Below are positions 11,150-21,610 of a stretch of 64,000 nt of DNA, one piece after another. This stretch comes from Polytrichum commune. Its lineage: Eukaryota; Streptophyta; Polytrichopsida; Polytrichales; Polytrichaceae. The position numbers were made by a program, and so were the translations under genes. Below the pieces are notes generated by a model that was given only the letters and a program-made list of their open reading frames with translations, was not told the origin of the DNA and made no database searches. The DNA lies in assembly GCA_950295325.1 (NCBI GenBank), contig OX485806.1:56601169-56665168 (forward strand). Reading direction: 5' to 3'. Within the stretch, counting starts at the first letter, position 1; each line of letters opens with the position of its first letter.

Positions 11150-11654
11150 ACCAAGTTTTGAACGAAGTAGTGGACGAAGTTGCCTTGACATCAACATATA
11201 AGCGCGGCTTGAAACTCATACAGAACAAGAAGTTAGAGGGGCTTGTGTATGATCGGAGATGACCAGGTGGTAGATGTGGTGTACGATGAGAGAGGAGTGA
11301 GGTATACCACCATTTATAGGTATAAGTGTACTATTCGTGTCTTGTAAGGATAAACTTGTACGGAGGATGAAGTCAAGAAAGAACTATCACTCTCTCAGTG
11401 TTTGAAGTAGAGTGGATAGAAGAAATTGTCGAAAGAAGTGACCTGCTTGATTTGTTTCTAGTCCAAAAGTGTTTATACACAGTAGCTGTAAGATACCTAC
11501 GGTTTCTAGATTATTAGAATGAAATTAAAATGAAGCTTCCAGTTCAAGAAACACAGTGATACATAAAATATCTTGCAGTGGCCCTTTTAGTCTCACTACT
11601 TCATGATTAAATCAAATGCTGCATACATACGTTTATTTGACGATACACTGAACT
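11150..11654. other. Non-coding stretch downstream of the MULE transposase gene
   Basis: AT-rich sequence with no convincing frame on either strand. It lies just past the stop of the minus-strand transposase gene and probably holds its 3' untranslated region. Confidence 0.4.
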
Positions 11655-14600
11655 CTAAGAAGACAAATACTTCAGTAAGCCACTCTCTAAAATTCTCTTC
11701 ACTTCGTTGAAGCTAAAACTAGCTGCGTGAATGAATGTGTCGGATTCTGAATCCAGACCACAAATGACTGTAAACAAATAATACAAGTGCTTACAATTGG
11801 CCCATTGACCCCGCTTTCCAATAGCATTTCTCGACATCTCCTTGAAATACGTGCAAGTGCATGCGGGCGGCTGCGATATGGTTAGGTAGTACTGCTGGAC
11901 TTTCGGAGGTGTGCCCGAATCCAATGAGACGATGCATCCAAGGGCAGGGGCTGGGAGCATGCACAATTTGCGCACGGTGCCTCTGAATGATAGGGCCGAT
12001 GCACAATTATTGGCATGCTTGGTTGACGGGGCCTTCTTGTTGCGCCGAATATTCTTGCCTGACCTGCGGGTGGGAAACTCGTCTGGATATGCCGGAGTCG
12101 TGTAAACTGATAAGTCCATAGATAAAGCTTGGTCCTGAAAGAGTCTTGTAGGGGACATCTCCTTCCGCTGGGGTAGTCTAAAACCTGCATTTTCCAAAGA
12201 CAGGATCTCTTTGCAAGATAAGTTGGTCCCCAACTTAACCGGCCATACCTCTGGAACCGCCGGCCTTGACACCACCCACTTCCATTTTGTGCCCTTGACG
12301 CATCTCTCAATGTCGTCATTGCAGAAGAAGAACTGCATAGACTCCTTCTTATTCTTCTTGTAGTTGTCCATCAAACCCGTGTAGGTTGGAGCGGCAATGC
12401 TCTTCCCATCCTGCACAATCCGTGCGATGCACTTCTTCTTGGTGATTGCTTGTTGAGCAAAGCACGCCTTGGCGGATGTCTTTTGTAGGCGTGCGATATG
12501 CCATTCAGAAGGGTTACATGCTGTCTCCTCAACTGCAGTGACGTGGTAGCGATCAAGCTGCTGAGTAGGGTTGTGTGTTGGAAGATTTAGCTCCTCGTCA
12601 TCGGTAGTTGTAGGAGAATCCGGAACTACCACAGGTGGTGGAGAGTTGTTGTTATTGAGCGCTAATATGGTTTGGACGCGCGGTCTGGATATGCTGATCT
12701 TGTCAGGCCTGTGAGACTCAAGTTCAGAACCAAACGCGGTATCTGGTTTTCGTTTAAGAGAAGCAAATACCTCTTCCCCTTCAAGGTGAGGAGTTATGGT
12801 GCACCACTCGTCGGCGCCAGGCATATTCAAGAAGGCCTCGTGAAGCTGTTTCGAGTTTCCTGTTCGAGCCGCCGACCTTTGAGCACGTCTGAGTTTCAAT
12901 TCCTCCTTTGATGGTCCAGTACCAGGGCGCTCTCCTTTGAGGAATTGGTAATATGCAACACACTGCATGAAGGCACGCACGAAGTCATCCACTGTAGCCA
13001 CAAACAAGTCGCTGCCCCGATCGCCCGATTGTTGTTTCCACTTGTTATGGATAGATTCTGCAAGGTTACAAGATGGCATTTCAGCAAGTTCATCCTCACT
13101 GAGGTCCTGCAATCAAATAATTGTCACAGATTAGCGTAATGGTGGGATACATGTGGAAGTAGTATGCACAATGATGCATAGAAAATAGGTAGAAGAAAAT
13201 AGTGGACTTACCAACTCCATAAATCCACCCCATTGGCGGTAACGGAAATGCCAGAAGGCAAGCCAAAGCTCCAGTCGAGGTAGGCCTTGCTCAGATGCAG
13301 CACCGGATGATGTCCACCATGCTCGAATTGCAAGATACTTAGTCTTAGCCTCCACCATGGACTTGGCATTCTTGTACTATTGGCAGAGTTTTTGATGTTG
13401 GGATTGGAGGTCTTGACGGATGTCGGCCTTGGTGTGCTTTTCCAGGGACTGCGTCCAATGGAAAAGACAAGTCCTCTCTTTATCCACCATCTTCTCAATT
13501 GCATCTCCACTTCCGTATATGATACGAACAACATTCCAATTGGCCTGGGCACTATCGGCCATAAAGCCCTTGAAATTGACTGATTGGACACCGTGACGAG
13601 CCATGACAGCATTCAGATTCTTCCATACAACTGATTGGGCTGCCACGTCCTCCGACTGCGATGGTCATGACCCGGCAATATGTGGAATCGTACACGTGGC
13701 AAGCCATTGTTGTCCAGGACCGGACACGTTTGACATGGTCAAACATTATCCAGGCGTTCTCTAGGTCACCGCCGGCCTGCATTCGCTTGACGAGGTCGAC
13801 TCCACTGCCCGGCCCGACTTCAGACATCTTGAAGACGAAGACCTTGTCCAGATCTTCTCCTTGCCCCGGAAACATGTTCTTCTGAACATAGTTCCAGTTG
13901 CTAGAGCCGCGTAGCATTGTAATGCTATCCATGACACCAAAGCGTCGCATTGCCTTAAATGTTGAGATTGAGTTCCGAATGTTCGGTGAGGTTAGGTGCT
14001 TGCATCGATCAAAAATAGGGATCAGCTGGTCCAGATCCAAGGTCTTGCGTTCTTCACCTTCTTTAGCCAGAAGGAGTGGGCCAAGTACTTCCTTCGCCGT
14101 TTCAAGCACAATGGTGGAACGTGTAGCTGATGGAGTCCATTCGACTTGCTCACCAATCAAGCTCTCTGTCCGCTCGATAAAGTCACGATGATCGCCAGAC
14201 TTCACAGGGTGGTCGTGAGATCCCAAGTGCACACAAGCCCTTGTCATGTGAGGTGCGGCAGTCACGTAGTAAATCTTTGCAGGGCAGACGACAACACAAG
14301 TAGGAGGGACATTACACGTTTTGCAAACAACTGTTGAACCCGTAGGAGGGGTGGACCCAACTTCAAAGACCTTCTCGGACAACCCTTCCCACTCTGTCTC
14401 GTTCACACCGGCCGTTCGATGGTCTCGTCCAAGGTACTCACATGTAACATTGTCACAGCGGAGGTGGCCAAGACATGAGGACATACGAAATAGAAGATTG
14501 AAGTCGTTCCGAATATTAGACGTGATAGTGCGAGACCAAGCATGGCCATCATATCTTCTATCCATTCCACGAAGCTGCTTGGCATTGGAGTTCTGGCCGT

Positions 14601-15288
14601 GGACACCTAAAGGCGGAAACTCAAAGATAATGTCGCCGTTATAACGAGGAGGAAGAAAATCAACCTGCTGGAGTTTCATTGCATTGAAATCAATTCGAGA
14701 TAGAACATTCTTTGACCGTTTACGAGCACTAAGTTTCATCAAAGAATGAACAATGCTGCCAACAGGTTTTGGCACAATATTGGACGGAGTAGAGGTACGT
14801 GATGGACTAACAGGTAGAGTCGCCTCCCGGCGCGTTGCTTGTGGAGAAAGAGCCCTATCGACTTTCCTAACCGGACGTAATAACTCAACCTCATTCTCCG
14901 TGTCATCACTCAATTCATGTATTGTATCAAGATCGGGCTCTACTTTGACCTTGGATAACACCGGGGTCTCAATGCAAACTGTGGACGACTCTCGAGAAGT
15001 TAGAAGTTCAGTAGATGCATCTAGTACTGACTCAGAGACTCCGTACACCCGATACTTCCTTGGATTCAGCAACTAGAACGTCCCCACATCATTCTTTCTG
15101 GACAACTGGCCAACGGCGTGTGAAAGTTCACCGGTTAGATCGTCAAAAACTTCTTCCTCAACGTAGAGAGTGGCTTCACGAAAGTTGAACCTGAGACTAA
15201 GTGTAGTACCAGTAACCATTGCAAGACCATCTTCTCCCAAAGGAAAGGAGACTGGTACGGAATGAAAATCTGCACGAACAAACGCCAT
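11655..15288 (-). pseudogene. Mutator-like (MULE) transposase with SWIM zinc finger, three disruptions
   Basis: The predicted protein of about 1,170 residues starts MAFVRADFHSVPV at 15288. A cysteine/histidine-rich region (HLRCDNVTCEYLGR...VCKTCNVPPTCV...HLGSHDHPV, about 14480-14200) resembles the N-terminal zinc domains of MULE proteins. A DDE-type core follows: FDHVKRVRSWTTMACHVYDS (about 13743) and GFMADSAQANW (about 13570). PSCNLAESIHNKWK after the intron corresponds to the TTN-x-AES motif of MULEs. The C-terminus has a SWIM finger (CTCTYF...NCKHLYYLF, about 11862-11780). A clean GT-AG intron runs 13211-13107. Three lesions are visible: in-frame TAG at 15075-15073, a small frame-changing lesion near 13660 where the frame resumes as SEDVAAQS, and in-frame TAG at 13379-13377 (...HQKLCQ, stop, YKNAKSM...). 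The product would cut and paste the MULE. Confidence 0.85.
13107..13211 (-). other. Intron of the MULE transposase gene
   Basis: On the minus strand the exon ends FMEL, followed by GTAAGTCCAC. The intron ends TTGATTGCAG before DLSEDELAEM. It is 105 bp, phase 0. Intact splice sites and frame agreement on both sides show the gene is eukaryotic and was once functional. Confidence 0.85.
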
Positions 15289-15961
15289 TGTACCTCAATC
15301 CAAGTTGAAGATCACTTGCACTTATCAAAAGCGAAGTCAATGAGGGACATGAGAGAAATAACGACAGTATTAGTACTCGAACAGAGAGCGGTTAGAAGAG
15401 GAATTATTGTATGGATTTAGTTACAAGTAATTTCAAGAATTTTAGGCTAGGACTAGTTGATCCGATTAGTAGGGGATTAGATCATAAAGTTGATGTCCAA
15501 TTGAAGGAACTATAAGACGGCTTGTAGATGCATTTAGATGAACTATTAAAGTGAGAGTGTCAGATGTGGATTTGTCTATAAAATTTTAGGAACCAAAAAT
15601 GAAACATTTATAGATACACCCAAATTATAAACACTCAAAAGCTGTTATGCATTTCTAATCCTGTGATAGTGATAAATGGATTGGCGGCCATTCCTACAAT
15701 GTCAGTACTTAATAACGTTCGTCATTATTCATTGGCGGAATACTTCTATAGAGGGAGTTTAGAATCATTCAGATTAGATTGTATCGCCGTTTTACCACCA
15801 GAATAAATAAAATAGGATGTCAGAATTTTCAAACCTGTGGCATCAATATAATCTGCTTTCAAATCTTAGAGTATATGAACATATACAGTGCTCATAGACA
15901 TAGAACCATGTTAGACTTGGTTTTGCATATAAAGGTTCTAGATGGATTAGTTGTGTTAGAG
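15289..15961. promoter_or_regulatory. Shared intergenic region between the two divergent MULE genes
   Basis: About 670 bp separate the ATG of the minus-strand transposase (15288) from the chosen ATG of the plus-strand methyltransferase-like gene (15962). The stretch is AT-rich, with scattered TATAAA-like strings (for example near 15577 and 15929). No coding frame fits. By position it should hold both promoters, possibly as one bidirectional promoter. I cannot point to a specific transcription start. Confidence 0.45.
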
Positions 15962-16917
15962 ATGATCACTCGGTCGCGTGCGAGAGCAGAGAGAGAAAAT
16001 AGTAGGACTATTGAGAAACAGAGGCGCATTGAGAGAAAGAAGAGGTTTGCTACTAGAGATAACGTAGTGACCTCGTACAACTTGAGGTCAACCATGGGAA
16101 GAAAAGGGGGTAATTCAACTAAGGCTACTCACAGTCGTTCAAAGCGAAATGTTGAGACATTTGAAAAGGCTGAGGTTGCTCCCATTAGGTTATTCTCATT
16201 AGGAGAGGAAGACACCTCTATGGAAAATGAAGAAATTCAGGTATGCTCTGGTTACATTACATTCAGTTTGAATTTATTCAAATTTTATGAGTCCCCTGTA
16301 TAGTTGGCTTGAAAGGAATCATTATGGCATGAGAGGCAACTATCCTATGCATTCGAGTAATGATATTTTCGATGCTTTGTCGCATCATTGCAAGTTTGGT
16401 ACCTAAACCTGGTCCCGGGCAGAGGCAGCAGCAACTACGAAACGCAACCTCTAGTGCATCTACTTCACAGCACACTGGGCAGAAGGTCATTAGGCAGACT
16501 CAACGCAGCAGGGAGGGTGTGCATTGCGACGAGGACAGCTTGGATCGAGGAGAAGCCAGCATGGAGACGTATGGCGAGTACTCCACCGAAGAGGTAAATA
16601 GTTACACCGAAACTGGTTGTTAGGTTTCCATCTTAGAGTCAGAGGGATCAGTTTTGGCCCCGAAACTGATTTTGAGGGTAGAGTCTGAGTGAGAGGTTTC
16701 GGCCCAAAACCGATTTTGAGCGTGGGAGATTTTTCTTCCGTTTCGAACCCGTCCCCGGGTGTCTAAAAATAGACATCGTTTTGGCCAGAAACTTTAAGGG
16801 AAATGAACGTTTTGGAACGGCCAGGAGGAAATAATACCATTTCGTAAGGGTTGTACGCAAGAGGCACACGGAGTGCAGAGGGAGTCGAACGGGGTGAGGG
16901 TAGAGTCTGAGTGAGAG

Positions 16918-17140
16918 GATTCGGCCCCGAAACTGATTTTCGAGGTAGAGTCTGAGTGTGAGGGTTTCGGCCCCGAAACTGATTTTGAGTGTAAAGTCTG
17001 AGTGAAAGGGTTTCGGCCTCGCAACTGTTTTTGTATGTTAAGTCTGTGTGAGAGGGTTTCGGCCCCGAAACTGTTTTTGTCTGTAGAGTCTCTATGAGAG
17101 GGTTTCGGCCCCGAAATTGTTTTTGAGCGTGGGAGATTTT
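16918..17140. repeat. 46-bp tandem array, five units, each with a GTTTCGG...CCGAAAC palindrome
   Basis: The string TCGGCC recurs at 16921, 16967, 17013, 17059 and 17105, exactly 46 bp apart. Each unit contains GTTTCGGCCCCGAAAC or a one- or two-base variant, followed by TG-(A/T)-TTTT and AGTCTGAGTGAGAG-like sequence. Two looser units lie upstream at 16651 and 16696. The palindrome arms are 7 bp with a 2-bp centre. Confidence 0.9.
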
Positions 17141-17149
17141 TCTTCCGGT

Positions 17150-17745
17150 TCGAAGCATTCGGAGCATTTGGAAGAGGCCTCTTTTGTGTGTCAAGGTATG
17201 TGCTTAAAAAATCAAAATGATATGAGAAAATTTGAATGTTTTTGGCCATTTTCTGTAGTATATATTGCATAAGGAAGAACATTCGGAAGAGGCCTCGGAT
17301 TCGAGGCCTCATTTTTCTAACAAGGTATGTGCTTGAAAACTCAAAATGTTATGTGCATAGTTCAATGCTCTCGGCCATTTTCTGTAGTATATATTGCATA
17401 AGGAGGAGCATTCGGAAGATGCCTCGGATCCGAGGTCTCATTTTTTAGTCTAGGTATGTGCTTAAAAACTTAAAATATTATGTGCATAGTTCAATGCTCT
17501 CGGCCTTCTTGTTTTGGGTAGTGCATGAGTTGGAGCATTGGGAAGAGGCCTCCGATCTGAGGCCTCATTTTTTAGTCAAGGTAGGTGCTTGAAAAGTTAA
17601 ATTGTTATGTGCATGTAAGATTTCTCTCGGCCCTCTTGTTTTGGGTAGTGCATAAGGAGGAGGTATGGGAAGAGGCCTCGGATCCGAAGCCTCTCATTCG
17701 TATGTATGTTAGTGCTAGAAATATCAAAATGTTATGTATACTAGA
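17150..17745. repeat. Tandem repeat of 119-139 bp units, four to five copies
   Basis: (A/T)GGTA(T/G)GTGCTT anchors occur at about 17193, 17332, 17451 and 17578. Each unit also carries GGAAGAGGCCTCGGATCCGAGG-like and CAATGCTCTCGGCC-like parts. GCCTCGGATCCGAGGC is itself a palindrome. The repeat lies in intron 2 directly after the 46-bp array. Confidence 0.75.
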
Positions 17746-19124
17746 ATCTGAGTGAGAGGGATTCGGCACCGAAACTAATTGTTTCGGTCTCATTGTTTAG
17801 GTTTCAGAGAAGTGGAATTCTGTTGTTTTGGTGCCGAAATGATATGTTCACATACTTGGAATGTAATTGTTCAGAGCTGACTTCTTGATAATTTTGTGTT
17901 CCTGCAATCCTGCAACCTTAGGAACTAATGTTCGGGACCGAATGATAAGAAACCTCATCTTGCTCTGCAAATGTTTGTGTTGATTTTCAAATGAACATGG
18001 TCAATATGTTGTTCAGCTAATAGCGTTTATGTGCACTGCCGAGCAAGTGATTCTTACTTTGTTGAAAATGTATTGTCTATATGGTAGGTACACGCTGCAT
18101 CTTCGCCACCTACGACACAAGTAATAGAAGGAATGCTGCCAGATTTGGAAATCCTAGAGGACGGGCCTGAGGGAGAAGAAGAGTCACTTGAGGATGATGC
18201 TCATTTTTTGGGTGATGAGGATGAAATTCGGACTCGGCAGAAACTTAATTCGGTGGCCACGATCACAAGCTTGAGATTCCAACCCATCAGTTCCTCGCGA
18301 TTTAGTATTTCCTTGTGCAGAATGCTGGCAATGCCAATGGTAAGGCCAACTCTGGCATCCGATCTTGCTAAGCTCGAGCAAGAGTTTGTCCACGGATACA
18401 GGGAGGGCGCTTCAGTCTTTTATGTTACAACCACCAATGAAGACGGTAAAACACAGGTGGTGCTAGAAGCTGATAATGCTTCTTGGGGTCCTATTTGAAA
18501 CGCCAAAAACGACGTTTTCAACACGTTTCTCCTTTCAGATCCACATTTGGCCCGCTTCACAAATTTGATGTTTTTTGTATGTGACGGAAACCATAGACGT
18601 CAAGCTTGGTTAAATCACATTGACAGACTTCACCGAACTGAGGATTTTTGGCATTATTTGGTGGACTCAATTCTCCTTGACACAAATGACAAAATTGGAC
18701 TTATTATGTAAGTCATGCACAACATTAACAAGTAAGTCCATTTTCTTTTGATATACAATCTTTCATATTAATTTCGACATGGTTTCAAATTCTTTTCATT
18801 GCAATAATCTAATATCTTTGATATGATTTTTGAATTTAGACATACCGAGGACTCTCACGTGAAGACAAACATTGTCCATACCCTGTTTAGGGTTCAGAAG
18901 TATGGTCTAATGTCAATTGACCAGTTCAGAGACATTTTGAGTCCGGCTGACCTCAAAAGATGCAAGAAATCACAAAAAAAGACTTGATATTCGTTACCAT
19001 TAAATGTGTTTACAAATTTCACATTTCAGGTGATTTACTCGTTTGATTTCTTCATTTTTTAAAGTCATGGAATAATCCTTCTTTTGTGAATCGCAACCAG
19101 GTGATTTCGTGAATCTTCAACTCT

Positions 19125-19142
19125 TGTTTCGGGTCCGAAACA
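19125..19142. promoter_or_regulatory. Perfect-arm palindrome TGTTTCGGGTCCGAAACA in an intron
   Basis: The 8-bp arms TGTTTCGG and CCGAAACA are perfect inverted copies around GT. Related sites in other introns lie at 17760-17775, 17929-17944, 21002-21015 (TTTCGGGACCGAAA) and 21063-21080. The outer arms TGTTTC and GAAACA equal those of bacterial parS, but the spacing is two bases longer. A binding site for a product of the element is a guess. Confidence 0.5.
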
Positions 19143-21015
19143 TCATGTCAAACTCTATTTCATTTTCTTCTCACCTTTTGGTTTCCGCATTCTTTTTCTT
19201 CCTTTGTGCAGCACGAACTGGGTCTTGCTGCGGACGATGGTGTATGTCAGCTTGTGGAGCAATCAGAAGGAGAAGTCGCAGTTCAGAAGGTAGCTGTGGC
19301 ACTTCGCATGAAGATGGGAAAACTAGTTGTTATGTCAAACCCGGAGCTTACCGACAGTTGGCTTCGTAAGGTACGTACACTAAACCTTTGTCCATATCAA
19401 TCTTTTCAGCTTATCCTTGAGAAGAGGACTTAGGAACTCACAAGCTCTTTGTCACACAGATTGAGCGACATTACACCCTAAATTCACTCTCACCGGAACT
19501 CAACTTAGAGAAGCTGCAGCTCATTGCAACTTCTAGGGCGTCTTCGGCATTCAAAATAAAATGGCTAGAATACTTTAATTCATCTGCTTTCATTCGCGAG
19601 GCCCGCAGGCTACCTCCCAAACCCATCAACGAAGAGAGATTGGCAAATTTCCTGGCTAAAGCAAGTTTCTGGGTAGGAGTAAGTCCACTGATTTTATGAA
19701 TTTTCAGTTAATTGAGTTCCTCGTTGGCATGTATTTTACCTGCCTCACATTCTTAATTTCATTGACGCAATCATGCATTTGTTGTCTTGCTTATGGCATT
19801 GATCCAGCTAATGCTTATTGTCTTGCTTGCCAGATTTATGAGCAGGCCAATATTATTTTTGACGAGACAATGCGTCAAGACCGACTTCCTATCAACATGA
19901 GTGTTGCCAGTGAGCTGATGTTGTTGCCCGTGTATATCGAAGACTGTCGCATGAAGTTATGGGACCATGCGTTCAACACCTATTTCAGAGGACCCGATTC
20001 CTTCAAAAAAATTGACGACTTTGTTGGATTTAATGGATCTAACCTTGTTGTCCGCAGAGTTCTTTTTAGGTACGTCTCAAATCTTGAAGTACTTTTCATT
20101 AATTTCAGTAATTGGTTTAGTTCATATTATGTGATTTGCTAGTTCGAAAGTTCTAGAATGTAATGTTATGTGCTATTTTGTAACACAGGTACTTTAAGTA
20201 CGAGCTTTTGGCCAAAGGAGCTATTTCCAAAGAAGACCTTCCTGTATTCTTGACCACATGGCTTGATAGATCAAACTCAGCTTGCATGTTCTCAGCTCTT
20301 CAACAACGCACGTGGACAACTTCTCACCTTACCGGCGGTGCCTGGTATCTTGATTGCGCTCCAAGTTTTACTCCTTCGTTTGAGACTGAGCTCAGGAAGT
20401 CAAGGGAGGTTGTAGGTGAGTCTGGAATTGAAATGGTGGAATTACAGGGCATTGAAGATGACAATGAGAGGGCAAAGGCAATGAAACGACGCATCGAAGA
20501 GGACCGAAAGAAAGCGCTGAGGGTCAAGGAGGCTGAGGAGAAAGCTGATCAAAAAGAGCAGGAGAAGCTACAGAAGTCACTGGAGAAGTCCACCAAGAAG
20601 GGCAAAAAGGAGATGAACCCCCCCCCCAGAGCCGGAAGGTAAGAGTCCCGTTGCTCCAAGTCCCACATATGAATCTGGTTCTCATGCTCCAACATTTTCT
20701 AGAGGAACAAAACGCGATTCCTCCTACGAGCAGTTGAGTCAAATTCCTATTTTGACATCGGGGGATGAGCTCGATATGCACCTTCAAGAGCTCATTCTCA
20801 ACGCCTCAATGGAGGACGTTCTTGGCGGTGACACGGAGGAATTCACCCCTTCCTACAACGAGTTGAAAAGATTCATGCTTAAGGTACTGTTCTTCCATAA
20901 TTTTCTCATAACATGTTTGCCTTCAAATTTTTGCATTTCAATCTGGTCCAAATTTTTCATTCAGTAGGTATTGCTTTTCATATTTCAGCAATCGGGTTTT
21001 CTTTCGGGACCGAAA

Positions 21016-21610
21016 CATGGATTCTGACAACTAAGGGCTCGAAAGGGAATAGTTAATGCTTTTGTTTCGGGACCGAAAAATCATATGGAGTGCGAGCTGA
21101 GCCCTCAATGGACTCGGCAATTTGTTTTGTGCTTGCAATCGGCCATTTGTTTTGTTATACCATTTCTTTAAAGGACTTCATCGCATTATAATGTGTATTA
21201 TGATCCAACTTAGTTTTGCAAGCCCCTCTTGTTGCAACTCAACAGTAGCTTACAATATTTGTAGTAACTGTGATTGATATCTAGAGTGGCACCACTTTAG
21301 GAGGGTACAAGAATGTATAAAGAATTTGTTTTGCATTCCAGTACTAGGCAATGTACAAAGCAAGGAGGATTCTTTTAATCCTGTTGATAAGGGTCCTCAA
21401 ATTTGTTATTGTCCGACAGTCACTGCTTACAACTTTTTGATCAAGTCACACATTATCAGGGAGATTTATGTCTTGTGTTTGTTGTAGAGGTAGGTAATCT
21501 TCAAAATGATTTAAACTCCTCGTTGAATGGAACTAGTTGAATGTTTGTTCTATTCACCCTAAACCTTGTTTTATTGAAGTCATTTGTCATGTACAAATTG
21601 TGACAATCTC
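21016..21610. other. Rest of the intron before the methyltransferase core exon
   Basis: AT-rich intron sequence between donor 20884 and acceptor 21624. Besides the two TTTCGGGACCGAAA sites near its 5' end I see nothing notable. Confidence 0.6.

Larger units (their letters stand above)
16594..18087 (+). other. Long intron 2 of the methyltransferase-like gene, filled with repeats
   Basis: Donor GAG|GTAAAT at 16594 and acceptor GGTAG at 18083-18087 bound an intron of about 1.5 kb. It contains a 46-bp tandem array (16918-17140), a set of 119-139 bp repeats (about 17150-17740), and most of the GTTTCGG-NN-CCGAAAC palindromes of the element. Open frames inside it come from the repeats and are not coding. 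Confidence 0.7.

Noticed and set aside
10930..11228. Minus-strand frames rich in RRPTLSF-like repeats
   Set aside because: They come from the 31-bp minisatellite and shift frame with each unit.
16918..17140. CRISPR-like array
   Set aside because: The 46-bp units are contiguous, with no unique spacers, and lie in a eukaryotic intron.
16794..17312. Minus-strand frame of about 170 codons with repeating GAETLS/GRNP words
   Set aside because: It is produced by the 46-bp tandem array, whose unit is not a multiple of three; it lies in an intron of the plus-strand gene.
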